Part shown: positions 22,962 through 33,514 of the stretch, in pieces | Position numbering within the stretch: position 1 is the first letter of the stretch | How the letters are laid out: each line of letters starts with the position of its first letter | Source: Kalmusia sp. IMI 367209 | Lineage: Eukaryota; Ascomycota; Dothideomycetes; Pleosporales; Didymosphaeriaceae | Assembly: GCA_027946365.1 (NCBI GenBank) | Contig: JAPEUQ010000013.1 | Coordinates: 558,001-622,000, forward strand | Direction of reading: 5' to 3' | DNA length: 64,000 nt | Notes under the pieces: generated by a model | Told to the model about the DNA's origin: nothing | What the model saw: only the letters and a program-made list of their open reading frames with translations | Database searches by the model: none | Made by a program: the position numbers and the translations under genes

Positions 22962-24234
22962 ATGAAGACAACACCCTCAGCCCAAGACCCCGCAGTAAGC
23001 CTTCACGCATCGGAGCCTCTGAAGCCTACAGCAGCCCTGGAGAAGTTCGACTACGAGGACGTCACGCCGATCATCGGCCGCGAATTCCCAACACTCAACA
23101 TCGTGGACGACTTGGTCAATGCTGAAAACGCGGATGAACTCCTCCGTGAACTAGCCATCACCAGTAACGCCCTCTTTTTCTCCAGATGACTACACACCAG
23201 GCTAATGATACATAGTCTCTCGTCGTGGTGTCGTCTTCTTCCGCTCCCAGGACAACCTCACCAACGAGCTTCAAAAGCAACTCGTAGACCGCCTTGGCTA
23301 CCTCACTCAAAAGCCATCCACTTCTAAGTTGCACATCCACCCCATATTAAACAACACCTCCGAGTTCGGCGTAGACGATGCAGAGATAAGCACCATTAGC
23401 TCTGAAGCGCGCAAGAAGATCTTCGCGCACGACCGCCCACAAAACAAGCGTCGATATGACGCCGCGCAATGGCACTCCGACATCCAAATTCGAGCCCGTA
23501 CCTGCTGACTACACCTCCCTACGGTTGGTTCAATTGCCGCGAGACGCAAGAGGTGTGCCAACCGGCGGCGACACCTTGTGGGCAAGCGGATACGAGATTT
23601 ATGACCGCTTCAGTGCACCCTACCGCAAGTTCCTCGAAGGTCTTACGGCGACTTTTTCAGGCGATGGTTTCCTGAAAGCCGCAGCAGCTAATCCGGACAA
23701 AGTCAAGATCCACGAAGGGCCGCGAGGCAGTCCCGAAAACGTCGGCCGCTCGCTCGCTGCCGTGCATCCAGTCGTTCGCACGAACCCTGTTACAGGCTGG
23801 AAGAGTATCTTTGCGCTCGGTCCGTTCCCCAAACAGATCAACGAGCTGCACTCCGATGAGTCGGAGGAGGTGCTGCAGAAGCTGCTCAGCGTTATCCCGA
23901 ACAGTCACGATTTGCAGGTCAGGCTGAAGTGGAAGCATGAGAATGATCTGGCGATCTGGGATAATAGAAGTGTATTTCACACGGCGACTTTTGATTACGA
24001 CGGTTTAGGCGAGAGATTTGGCAATCGGGCTGTGGGCATTGGCGAGCGGTGAGTAATTCCTTCATTCACTTCTTGATGCAGATTCGCTGACATACATGTG
24101 GCAGTCCTTACTTGGATGCCAATAGCAAGTCTCGCACGGAAGCGCTCGCCGAAGAGGCCGGCGCGAAGATCAGTCTGCCAACACGGAAGGCGGAGGGCGA
24201 ACAGAAAGAACAAGTCCTCACTGGATCGGCATAG
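22962..24234 (+). CDS. TauD/TfdA-type 2-oxoglutarate dioxygenase, frame broken by one extra base
   Basis: Fe(II)/2-oxoglutarate-dependent dioxygenase of the taurine dioxygenase family, which releases sulfite from sulfonates or hydroxylates related substrates. Exons are 22962-23163, 23216-24048 and 24105-24234. The iron-binding WHSD motif (His and Asp ligands), the GGDTLWASGYE segment and the distal His in DNRSVFHTATFDYDG are all present. However, after WHSDIQ the frame shifts: a third A at 23486-23488 makes the reading stop at 23506-23508. With that base ignored, the three exons add up to exactly 388 codons and a family-length product ending VLTGSA. This is either a fresh null allele or a sequencing indel. 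As written the protein would lack the second half of the catalytic core. Confidence 0.8.
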
Positions 24235-24446
24235 CTGAGGACACACAAGCTTTCGTTTTTTCTTTCCTTCTAGCTGTATATCTATAGCACCAACTGCCTG
24301 TGGACTGCAACTTTGCAGTCTGAGCTTACAGAATAAACATTTTCTCGAACACATCTTGAACAAATGAGGCAGAATTACATCAGACATACCGACCAACGAT
24401 GAAGCACGTATATATGAAGATGTACCAAGGCTGAAGAGTGGTGAGA

Positions 24447-25256
24447 CTAGCTCTGGATTGTTGTTGTCACTGTTGTAGTTCGCGTCACCGTGGTAGGTTG
24501 AACGATCGTTCTTGAAGCCGTGACCGTTTTACTTAGAGTCACCGTTGGAAATGCACAAATAGCCTTGTAAGGAGGCGGCGGTGGTGGACCCGGTGGAGGC
24601 GGACCCGGTGGAGGTGGACCCGGTGGAGGTGGAGGAAATCCTTGCGCCCCAGGCCCCCCCCAGCCCTCATCAACGTTGATGTTATGGTTTGATATTGAGT
24701 TTGTGTAGTGGTAACCGATTTCGTTGTTCTGATCCGTTGTGTTTTGGTAGAAAACGAAGTCGTAGTCGCAGTAGACACCGAAGTCGATAACAAAGTTGAT
24801 ATCAAAGTAGAAGTCGTCAGAGCAACGGTTGTAGTCACGATCTCGGTGAAGGTTTCTGAGGCAGCGTACTGGGGCAAATCGCAGTCGATGTCATAGTAAG
24901 TGTAAGTTTCTGTTTCATCGGCGATGAAAAAGGTATCGCTGTCACCACTTAGCACCTATTCCTTTGACAAAGAGAGGACAGACTTACAGTGCGTACTCGA
25001 AGAACTCGCAATACTGCGAGTATGCTTCCGCATCGTCGGTATACCGAAAGCTCCTACACCTCGGATAATCTTTCTTGCAAAAGTCTCCACACAATGCTAG
25101 CGTAGTCGGTGCCTTGTAGAAGAAATTACCCATGTAGAACGTCTCATTATTGGACCTTCCGATTTGTCCGCATATTTGAGCTGCCTCACTGCATCGTATG
25201 AAGAAGCCGAGAACAGCCAATGATAGCAATAAGGAGATACGGTACAAAACTTCCAT
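24447..25256 (-). CDS. Secreted PAN/apple-like protein with Thr-rich stalk and Pro-rich repeats, probable frameshift
   Basis: Exon 1 (24988-25256) encodes a signal peptide (residues 1-25, ending CSEAAQ) and a small Cys-rich domain. That domain, with LALCGDFCKKDYPRCRSF followed by YCEFFEY, resembles fungal PAN/apple-like modules. A 40-base intron (24948-24987) leads into a Thr/Ser/Val-rich stalk, likely O-glycosylated. At a run of eight G on the minus strand (plus 24654-24661) the original frame turns into a His/Leu/Arg-rich tail ending at 24539. One more G would instead lead into three PPPPG repeats and a TTTVT-rich end with stop at 24447-24449, total 257 codons. The latter fits a wall-protein design. 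A cell-surface role is inferred from composition only. Confidence 0.6.
24586..24636. repeat. 15-base tandem repeat coding for PPPPG
   Basis: About three copies of a GGACCCGGTGGAGGT-type unit. On the minus strand they read as repeating Pro-Pro-Pro-Pro-Gly in one frame and His/Leu/Arg in the other. Confidence 0.65.
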
Positions 25257-26274
25257 TTTGTCGATGCTGTAGTCGGATAACTCGTGAACATAGGGCTTTT
25301 TGCATAAACTTGTACAACCCTAATTATCACGAAATCTAGCATGAGATCTAAATTAGAATCCGAATCTTGGGTTGCGTTGCCGCACACTTAGTAGTGCCTT
25401 GCATGCGCCCATGTTGATAGGGATTGTGGAATTCAAGGGTGGCGAAGGAGGAATGAGGTGGAATTCCCCATTGAGACTTACCAGGAGACCACTAATAGCT
25501 ACTACGTAGATGTGATCATGCGAACTCAATCTGTTTACCGGAATGGTACTTTTCTCATTATTGTGTGTACGAAGAATGCGTGGGGAGAAAAATTCCAAGG
25601 GGGCTGCTCCACCAACCAACCATGGAATCCAATATTACGCAGATTTAAATTACATGTCATCAGTGGTTCCTGTATCTATGAAAGGTGTTTGTAAACATCT
25701 GAACTTGATAATTAAGATCGAACAAGTGGGATGACCCCTCGAACAATTCAATATTTGATCTCGTCTCACTCATGGATACTTTCCAAACTCAATCGAGCAA
25801 TAGAACCTCCCAAAGCTACGCCCAAGCAGCCACTGCATCTATCATATATCCGAAAAGAGGTCATTCATCCAGGAGATATCGGCTGTCCAATCAATGGGTA
25901 CGCGGAATCATGGCAGGCCCATATGCGACGAGAGCTCAGTCCTCGTGCACTCAGCCACAAGGCATGGCACAACACCTAGATTCGGCCAGAAGCATGGGAG
26001 TCCTCGTCTCTGCTTGCAACTCCAGGCTTTTAAAGATCATAAGGCTGAAATTAAGGTTATTTTGTGGTTCGTCGCTTACAAAAAAAGCAGGGTGTAGCGA
26101 GTACGTGGAGGAGCTGAAGCTGAGCAACAGGCCGAGAACTTTAAAGATATCAGAACGGAGAATATGGGAACAGTATGTCCAGATTGATAAAGTCAGGCTG
26201 GGCTCGCAAAATTTGGTGTTTGGGCTGTCACATCTGTTTGCTGAAGCTACCAAAGTTGATAATAGAGAATAATA
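25257..26274. other. Intergenic, PAN-like gene to Cys-rich GPI protein
   Basis: One kilobase between divergent genes. Open frames overlap on both strands but none has a start context, motif or splice pattern that convinces me. Confidence 0.5.
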
Positions 26275-26995
26275 ATGACTTTACTTACCCGATTTTTTGT
26301 TTTCGCCGCTATCTCTTTGTCGGTCCTCACGGTCGCACAGTTCGTCGACCCTTACCCTGTTTCTGACTGCTCCCAAGGCATCGGCTTCGGCTTCGCGTCC
26401 TGCCCAAACCAAGAGGGCTGCTGTTCAGGCGGAGCAGTATGCTGCGCCGGAGGATGCTGTCCGATCACCGCCTGGTGCGTCAACCAAGGCACATCGGACG
26501 AAGGGTGCTGTCCATTGAGCGATGAAAACAGCTGTGGCGCCAGCGTCGCGTCTTTCGTATGTTCATCCCGTTCCACCTTTCGCCATGCAGATGCTAATAG
26601 TCATGTCACAGAGCAAACCAGCGTGCACTGCAAGCGCGGGGCCTCCCAAACCATCCGTACAGTGCGTTTCCGCCGACGATGACTGGTACTGCCCTCCTGG
26701 GTCGGTTTGCGGCCTTTCTTATCCCTTGTGCAATGATTTCTTTGACCTTGGATGTACATCTGAGGCTTCGGACGACGCAGCGTCGCCAACACCGACACCA
26801 ACGCCGGGTCCCTCGACACCAGGAGCTACGGATACGGTTGAATCGGATGCTGGCACAACCGGGGGAGTCAATACGGGTGATGGCTCGGCGACTCGAAGTA
26901 CGGCAAGTACTCCTACTAGGAACGCCATGGCACGACAATATCCACCGATAGGATCTATTGCTGGTTTGAGTGCGCTTCTAGGGCTGGTATGGTAA
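26275..26995 (+). CDS. Secreted Cys-rich protein, probably GPI-anchored
   Basis: Protein of 221 residues, exons 26275-26556 and 26612-26995. Residues 1-22 form a signal peptide (ending TVAQF). The mature N-terminus has a dense Cys pattern with three CC pairs, GCCSGGAVCCAGGCCPITAWC, interrupted here for length by a later CCPLSDENSC. The second exon adds four more Cys. A Pro/Thr/Ser-rich linker (about 150-195) follows. The last 18 residues are hydrophobic (GSIAGLSALLGLVW) and end the chain, as in a GPI attachment signal. The likely location is the plasma membrane or cell wall. No catalytic motif is seen; the family is fungal-specific and unnamed to me. Confidence 0.75.
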
Positions 26996-27124
26996 ATTTT
27001 GAGCTTGATGTTTCCGTTGATTGCACTCAGTGCGTTATAGTTTAATAATGTCCTTACAGCGTCTTCTTCTAGCTCTATTAATCCACCTCTATACATTGTG
27101 CTCTTTTACGTTTACATGCGCGTT

Positions 27125-28734
27125 TCAAGCGACCTCGCCACCAACCGGCATTTTCTCTTTCTCCTTCGAACTCCCATTAACAGATGCAGCCCTCTGAATT
27201 TCTGCAATATCCTGCCCTTCCGTGAGCCCCTTGCCCTCCAGGATATGGTTTGGAATGATAGCACCCTCCTCCCGGTGATCGTAGTTCGTGTCCTTAATGT
27301 GGTAGATACCGAGATAGTAGAAGCTACAGATACCGAGCACATAGAAAAGGAGGACGCCACCGGATTCAGCAAGAAAGGGAATTTTGATGGAGTCGAGACC
27401 GAAACAGACGGCTTCACCAGCACCGAGAACGCCACGGAAAATGCCGACATAGTGGGTGAGTTTTTGAGGCGAATTGGTAATGGCACCGATCCAGTAGTAG
27501 ACGATGTTGTGCCAAAGTTGCTGGCGGAAGGTCAGCGCAATAACGAGGGCGTATGTTTTGAAACACCTACTGAAAAGACCCAGTTTAGCATGAAGAGAAC
27601 GAAGATCCAGCCGAATCGTGGCTCATCCCAATCCGTGGGATCTGTAACGGTGACGTTACGATTGTAATTACGCACACGGACCTGTGGTGAGGTAAGTATA
27701 GAAGCTCGCCATTAAGGAAAATACTCAACACACCATTTCCCAAACCCAAGCAGCGACCAGTGGGATTGAAACAATCGTCAGCCCGATGAGACCGCGCTTA
27801 CGTCGCCCCCACGTGGGACGGTCGAGAATCCATTGCAAAGCCCATCCAGCGGGAATCTGCAAGCAAACAGCGACGAATGAGAGGAGCGACCTCGCTCGGA
27901 GACCATTGAGGTAGGCTATTAGTGGTCAGTGAGTAGCCGAATATAGAGCAGAAGGGATAAACTACCGTTCACGGAACCACTGTATACCAAAAAGCATTCA
28001 GCTGGAAAGAATGCTGGCAACATCATAATGAGAATTGGATCGCTGAAAACCAATAAATTCGACTTTAGCTCTTCCCAAGCTCCGCGAGCTGGGTGCACAG
28101 CCACTGTTGAGCCATCATCTCTTTTCAGCTTTTGGGGACGTTGCAGAAGAAGCGTGATTAAGCCTCCTACGATCATAATGATGATGAAGGAAATGTAGAC
28201 GGGTCGGGGCACACCAGCTGCTTCGCTTTTATTCTTATTGATGATGACTGGGATGATACCGCCAATGACTGAACCGAGGCCTTGCATGTTCATCAACATG
28301 GTCGCGTAAGCGCCTTTTTCTCTTTCTTCCGGATATGCAGTCGAAATATAGCCCGCTGTGATGAATACCATGCCAGCTCCAATTCCGATGATAGGTCCGG
28401 CCGCATACGGATAACCAGTCTTGCCTGTCTCATCGTAGTACCAGAGTGAGCCGACATACACTGCGTATGTTTGCACGCCCAGACACATAGTGATTCCGGG
28501 GCCAAGTTTGTTTAGGATAGAGCCACCGAAGGATGAAGAGAAGAACCAAACAGAGCATAACGTCGCATTGACGACTTGGACAACATGGGCAGAGTCCGGT
28601 CTGCCACCACCAGCTCCTAGTAGGTTGAGTGCAACATAAATACCAGCCGATGCACCAACGCCGATTCCACTGATGATGTTCTGCACCCACGGACTGTGGT
28701 AGCGGATTTGGCGACCAAAGATTGTCAATACCAT
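27125..28734 (-). CDS. UNC93-like MFS membrane transporter
   Basis: Multi-pass protein of 485 residues from four exons (27966-28734, 27734-27915, 27571-27681, 27125-27520), each junction in phase. The N-terminal half starts at FGRQIRYHSPWVQNIISGIG and shows about six helices with Gly-rich GVGASAGIYVALNLLGAGGG. A cytosolic loop contains RPQKLKRDDGS. The second half has WILDRPTWGRRKRG, NWVFSQLWHNIVYYWIG and a terminal helix LLFYVLGICSFYYLGIY. The polar C-terminus is probably cytosolic. The pattern matches the fungal UNC93/DUF895 branch of the major facilitator superfamily. The substrate is unknown. It lies head to tail with nothing obvious, so no cluster role can be assigned. Confidence 0.85.
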
Positions 28735-29549
28735 CGTGAACGCATTCGAGCAGATTCAACGAACGAACGAAAACTGTGGAGAGAGAACGGGCAAACCGTC
28801 TGGAGTGTGGAGTGTGGAGAATTATAGCAAGTGTCCAAACTCCAGAAGACTGGGTTCGAGAGGGGCGAACAAGGATCTCGGCACGCACCCGACAGCCGTA
28901 TCTTTCAAATGTCAATCTTCAGCCATACTGGAAAAGCGTGAAAGGCGCGACCAGTGAAAAGGCGCACAATTGGCGAACTAGGACCGGTTCTTGCGAAGGG
29001 TACGCGCAAGCGCCGCATTTGTGCAGACGATGACTCGTTTAGCGCAAGCTAGCAGTAAGTGGGGAATTGCCTGATACTCGAGTCCACTGCAATAACGCTA
29101 AGCTAGGCAAAGATATGCATACGATGTGCTCTCTATGTTTCATGGGCTGGGTGTATAGTGTTGTACAAAGGTTGGCATGCATATGGGGCGTAAATGTGAT
29201 TGCACTACGAATCTCTTCGCAAGCTGCATGTCGGATGATGTCACAGTTCGAATCGGAAGAGGACATGTTCAGGAAGGTCCATACGCACAAATGAACCGCG
29301 AAACGCGAGCCGCGCTTGTTCGACGCTTATCACATCTCCACAAGCGCCGACCTGTTGGAGAAGACCTCCACATCAAGCATCAATCCTTCGGTTGCGGAGA
29401 TGGACGCAGCTCAAGACGCACTTCTCCGACTTCCCCACCATGACTTCGCGAAAACCGGTTATTCCCGGTCCCGGAGTGACAATTGATAAGCAGCGCGACT
29501 TGATGCCTGCTATCTCCTCCGCATGCTTATCGTCAAATAAAGCCAGTGC
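28735..29549. other. Intergenic, UNC93-like gene to AlkB-like gene
   Basis: No defensible gene on either strand. Confidence 0.55.
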
Positions 29550-30545
29550 TCAATCCCAGACCTGACGACAACTAACGTTGATACGTTTTGTGCCCATGTA
29601 GCCTTTCCACTTCTGATACCGCCTCTGTTCTTCTGGAGTTGCGCCAGGCGTGCCTAGCGGCCAGTTCGCCAGATACGACGGGCATGTACTTGGAATAGTA
29701 CGTGCCATTGCATGCCATGCCCATCTGGCTTCTCCGGTCAGGTGCACAACATCTCCACTTCGAACTCTAATTGCGACTGTTCTCGGCGCATCTTCCCCTT
29801 TGCCGTCGTCTTCTCCTCGAGCCATGATGAAGATGCCGTCGCAGCCTACGCTGAAACTAGCGAGGGCGCGTTGACATTGCTCGCTGACATCCCGGTGTAC
29901 TGGCATGAAATCTTTCGCTCCATACATCAAAACAACCCCTGATTCAGGTCGGATATGAGGAAAGAGTCCAGTGACGAGCGTAGAGAGATCTGCTGGAAAT
30001 GGAGTGGCGTGTTTTGCGTAACTACGTGTCGGCCAGTCATATTGTTCACCCAGTGTGAGCCAGCGGAGTCTAGTATAGAGGAACTGCTCGTTGTTGAGTG
30101 GCTTCTGCTTGCCTGGAGTCTTTGGCAGCAGCATATGTTCTTCAGCCGCTCGGTCTCGGGTGAAAAAGGAACGATCAAAGCGCTGCAGACCTGATGATTT
30201 CTTTGGAGGATACATAATGTTGTAGTCTGTTTGAAGGTTGATCTTATGATCAGGGTTCGCCAAATCTCGATGCATTAGACAGGAAGTGAACAAGACTTGG
30301 GTCTCAGGCGGCAGAAGACCTGGAACGACCTGCAAACCTGGAAAATCTCGGTGTTCGAAAAAAGGAGCATCCTTTGGTGGTGTCTGTAATGGTTTACCTC
30401 CCGCATATGCTTCACAAGCAGCCTGAATCTGGTTTGCTGGGATCACACCGGCAGGCACCCATATTGCCTTCTGGTCTTCGGTGAGAGCGTCCCATTTGCT
30501 GAGGTCCATGTTGCTTGGGTCGCTTTCCAGATCTACTTTCCGCAT
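29550..30545 (-). CDS. AlkB-like 2-oxoglutarate dioxygenase, 5' exon uncertain
   Basis: Fe(II)/2-oxoglutarate dioxygenase of the AlkB family, which removes alkyl groups from nucleic acid bases. The main exon gives 331 residues. The iron ligands are His and Asp in MPVHRDVSE, with the distal His probably in WAWHAMAR. The family signature R-x-N-x-x-x-R is RINVSCR near the end. A QFLYTRLRWLTLGEQYDWPTRSY segment (tRNA/DNA-binding region) matches the ALKBH1 branch. The frame stays open upstream of the Met at 30545 (residues reading QREHWRYQSMRK). An intron with branch TACTAAC and acceptor TTTCTAG ends just before it, so an extra first exon starting near 30703 (MDLSTAAAVE) is likely; its donor is not canonical, so I did not include it. 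Confidence 0.8.
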   Translation of the reverse strand: MRKVDLESDPSNMDLSKWDALTEDQKAIWVPAGVIPANQIQAACEAYAGGKPLQTPPKDAPFFEHRDFPGLQVVPGLLPPETQVLFTSCLMHRDLANPDHKINLQTDYNIMYPPKKSSGLQRFDRSFFTRDRAAEEHMLLPKTPGKQKPLNNEQFLYTRLRWLTLGEQYDWPTRSYAKHATPFPADLSTLVTGLFPHIRPESGVVLMYGAKDFMPVHRDVSEQCQRALASFSVGCDGIFIMARGEDDGKGEDAPRTVAIRVRSGDVVHLTGEARWAWHAMARTIPSTCPSYLANWPLGTPGATPEEQRRYQKWKGYMGTKRINVSCRQVWD

Positions 30546-31188
30546 ACTTTGATACCTCCAATGTTCTCTCTGGATGAACTGAGGAGGCTGTGCGTGTGTA
30601 TCATGATGGACTGAACCACTTTTCTAGAAACAGTTAGTATGACTCGCTCTGAAGTTTCAGTTGACGTACGAACTTCAACAGCAGCCGCTGTAGATAGGTC
30701 CATGGCGGGCTGTTTTGCGATCGAGCGCGCAGGCCTTTGTAATCTGAGGGAATCTCCAATACTATATCTTGTTATCGAGATAAAGAGACTTTTGCGAGCT
30801 GGTCTCATTGATTTGAGATGTTGCGTCAAAATCTCGATGCAGTGTATTACTGAGGGCGTGAATTGACTGGCCACCAGAAAACTTTGGCGGCTGCGTGGCT
30901 CGTGCGCACATCGCTTAAACTTGCCCATATCTCCAGTCGCAGCCTCAAACCTCACCCAATTGACCCTACAACAGGAGGCTCAACAGCCCGCTATGGCGTC
31001 AACAAGCTTCAGCGTAATAGGTGGGCTTTTGATAACTCAGATCATGTTAGGCGGGCAGAAGCTTGCATCGGATAAGAAGTACGGTTCTCTTGTCTCTAGC
31101 TTGTCCCCTGACCGCATCACTTAATAAGGCTAGCGCTATGGCCATATATTCAATCGTTCAGACTTTTGAGCGTCTCGATGATGTGAGC
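30546..31188. other. Intergenic, AlkB-like gene to FMN monooxygenase
   Basis: Contains the probable first exon and first intron of the AlkB-like gene (about 30600-30703). Nothing else can be supported. Confidence 0.5.
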
Positions 31189-32682
31189 CTATCTCTGATA
31201 CTCTGGCACCTCTTCCCCGGCATTCCATTTAAATTTCGACCCTGGGTGATCATCCAGCAATCTCTTCGACCCCAGAAAAACCTCTCTCGCCGTCGCGCCC
31301 TCCTTATCGACAGATGTCCTGAACCTGCCGCGTCGCTGGAGTTCTGGAAGCAAGTACTTGGCTATATCTTCGAAAGTCCCTGGGTTGACAACATGCGCAA
31401 GATTGAACCCGTCAACACCGGAAATATCAAACCATCGCTCTAACTCATCAGCAACAGTTGAAGGTCCTCCAATAATTTTTGCTTGCATTCCACCGAGACT
31501 GAGATATTCAACAATCCTCCGCTTGGTCCAGGGTTCATTTTCCGTCCCTGGCACAGTAGCTGACCACCGTGCCACGAGAGATTGAAGGCGTGGAGAATCG
31601 CTGACGCGGAAATCTTCGTCGTCAGCGTGCTTCGAGAGGTCAACTCCAGTCCAACCGCCAAACAATGCCAATGCACCCTCCTGATTAGAGAATTTTATGA
31701 ACTCCTTTCGTTGTTCCTGGGCCTCTTCATCGGTAGCTCCCACGATGACACCAATGCCTACTATAACTTTGATGTGAGACGGGTCTCTGCCCTCTCGCTG
31801 GGCAACTTGACGAATATTATCCACAGTCTTCTTCACGATCTCTGGAGTCTGTCCACCAACAAAAATCGCTTCACCATGCTTGCCACCAAAGCCGTTACCA
31901 GCCTCTGACACGCCTGCTTGAAACAGAAATGGCGTGCGCTGCGGCGATGGCTCACAGAAGTGAGGCCCGGGGACCTCAAAGTACTTCCCTTTGTGCAAGA
32001 TCTGGCGTACTGCATCGCTGGCGATGTATGTTCCGGTCTCGCGATCCGCAAGCACTGCATCATCTCTGAAGCTGCCTTCCCAAAGCTTGTAGATGACATC
32101 CATATACTCGTGCGCAATGGCATAACGCTCATCATGTGGAATCTGCTCTTTGAGGCCATGGTTGCGCGCCGCACTATCAAGGTACGATGTGACGATATTC
32201 CAGGCAATTCTGCCTTCCGCTAAATGGTCTACTGTCGTAAATCTGCGCGCGAGCGCATACGGTTTCTCATACGTTGCGCTGGCGGTGACTCCAAATATCA
32301 AGTTTTTGGTCGCCGCTGCCATAGCTGGAACCAAATACAGTGGATCATTCACAGGAAACTGAGCTCCTGCTGCCAGCGCAGGAACGACGTTGGCTGGGCC
32401 TTTGTAAACATCATATGGACCTAAAGTATCGGCGATGAACATCGCGTGGAAGCCAGCTTCGTCGAGTAGTTTCGCTAAGTCGGTCCAGAAAGACAATTTC
32501 TTATAGTTGTCTGTCTTACTCCTCGGATGCCGCCATAAACCCGCCGCCAGATGGCTTGGTGTGTTCATCACGAAGGCATTCAAAATCATTTGTTTCTTGC
32601 CGGAGCCCTAAAAATTGTGAGTGTTAATCTCTCAGTTATTAGGTGGACTGACATTCGCCTGGCCTCCTACATCGGTCGCCAT
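31189..32682 (-). CDS. FMN-dependent monooxygenase of the NtaA/SnaA/DszA family
   Basis: Flavin-dependent monooxygenase using FMNH2 from a separate reductase; the family cleaves sulfones, nitrilotriacetate and similar compounds. Exon 1 (32653-32682) codes only MATDVGGQAN; a 45-base intron follows; exon 2 is 31189-32607. The product has 482 residues. Family motifs run in order: MILNAFVMNTPSHLAAGLWR at the start, FIADTLGPYDVYKG, ATYEKPYALARRFTTVDHLA, GRIAWNIVTSYLDSAARN, YEVMDV-like EYMDVIYKLWEGS, and FQAGVSEAGNGFGGKHGEA. All look intact. The C-terminus contains GVDGFNLAHVVNPGTFED, typical of the luciferase-like barrel. The true substrate is unknown. The reductase partner is not in the window. 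Confidence 0.9.
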
Positions 32683-33514
32683 GGTGTACGAGGAGAACAA
32701 CAACGATCGTTGTACAAGAATGAAATCAACCAAACTTTGGGAGGCCTTCGATGCTCTAAGTTAATATGTCAGTTTCTCTATCTCTTGGGGAAATTGTATA
32801 TTTAAAAAGTCACACAACATCTCCACGTCGTCGCTCAACTTCGACAGTCCTCTACCGATCCTATTTAGGACTAGCTTCTACATTCGCAATACCACGCATC
32901 TCGCACGCGAAAGCAAGGTCCTCTCCACTACCAAGAGTCCCGCACTCGAATCGTCTTTTCTTCCAATATAATACCCGTTCTTCATGATACGCGCTCCACT
33001 TATCGCGGATGTGGCTTTCATCACGACCAGTCAAGCACTTCCAAGCACATAATCTTTGCGATGGGTTCCCAACGCTTCGCACGCAACGGCCCATGCTTAT
33101 CGCGACTCAAGATTTCTTAGCCTAGTGGCGTGTGTTCGAGACCTTAGTGTTCTCTCTGTACGACGATTATGGTATCAATCTGCATACACGACACATGCTT
33201 CGCGTGGGAGCGTTCGCCTTCAAAGCGCAATGTCGCAATTGCAGCTAGCAAACGCATCATTGGTGGTTGACTCGTAGCGATGCCGAAGCTCGGAAATCAG
33301 TACCAGATAGTGATAGGAATGGAGAAGAGCGCTTCGTCTATATGAGAAACGCCGGTACGTTGCTTTCTATATCGGAGTTCTCCACTGACGCGGAGCACCC
33401 TGCTCCCAAATTCGGCAATTTTGAGGAGTCACAAAACATCTCTCGCGTCGCGCGCTATTCGAAGCATCTCGGAATCATATTGCTTTCTTTTCATCTTTCA
33501 GATTCCAGAGCAAG
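32683..33514. other. Divergent promoter region, FMN monooxygenase and DUR3
   Basis: No coding sequence that I can support. Several GATA-type sites occur (TTATCG at 33000 and 33098, paired GATAG at 33306-33316). Confidence 0.55.
33305..33316 (+). promoter_or_regulatory. Paired GATA sites upstream of DUR3
   Basis: AGATAG and TGATAG, six bases apart and about 200 bases before the DUR3 start. Both fit HGATAR, the site of the nitrogen regulator AreA/NIT2, which is known to control fungal urea transport. Binding is inference. Confidence 0.4.
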
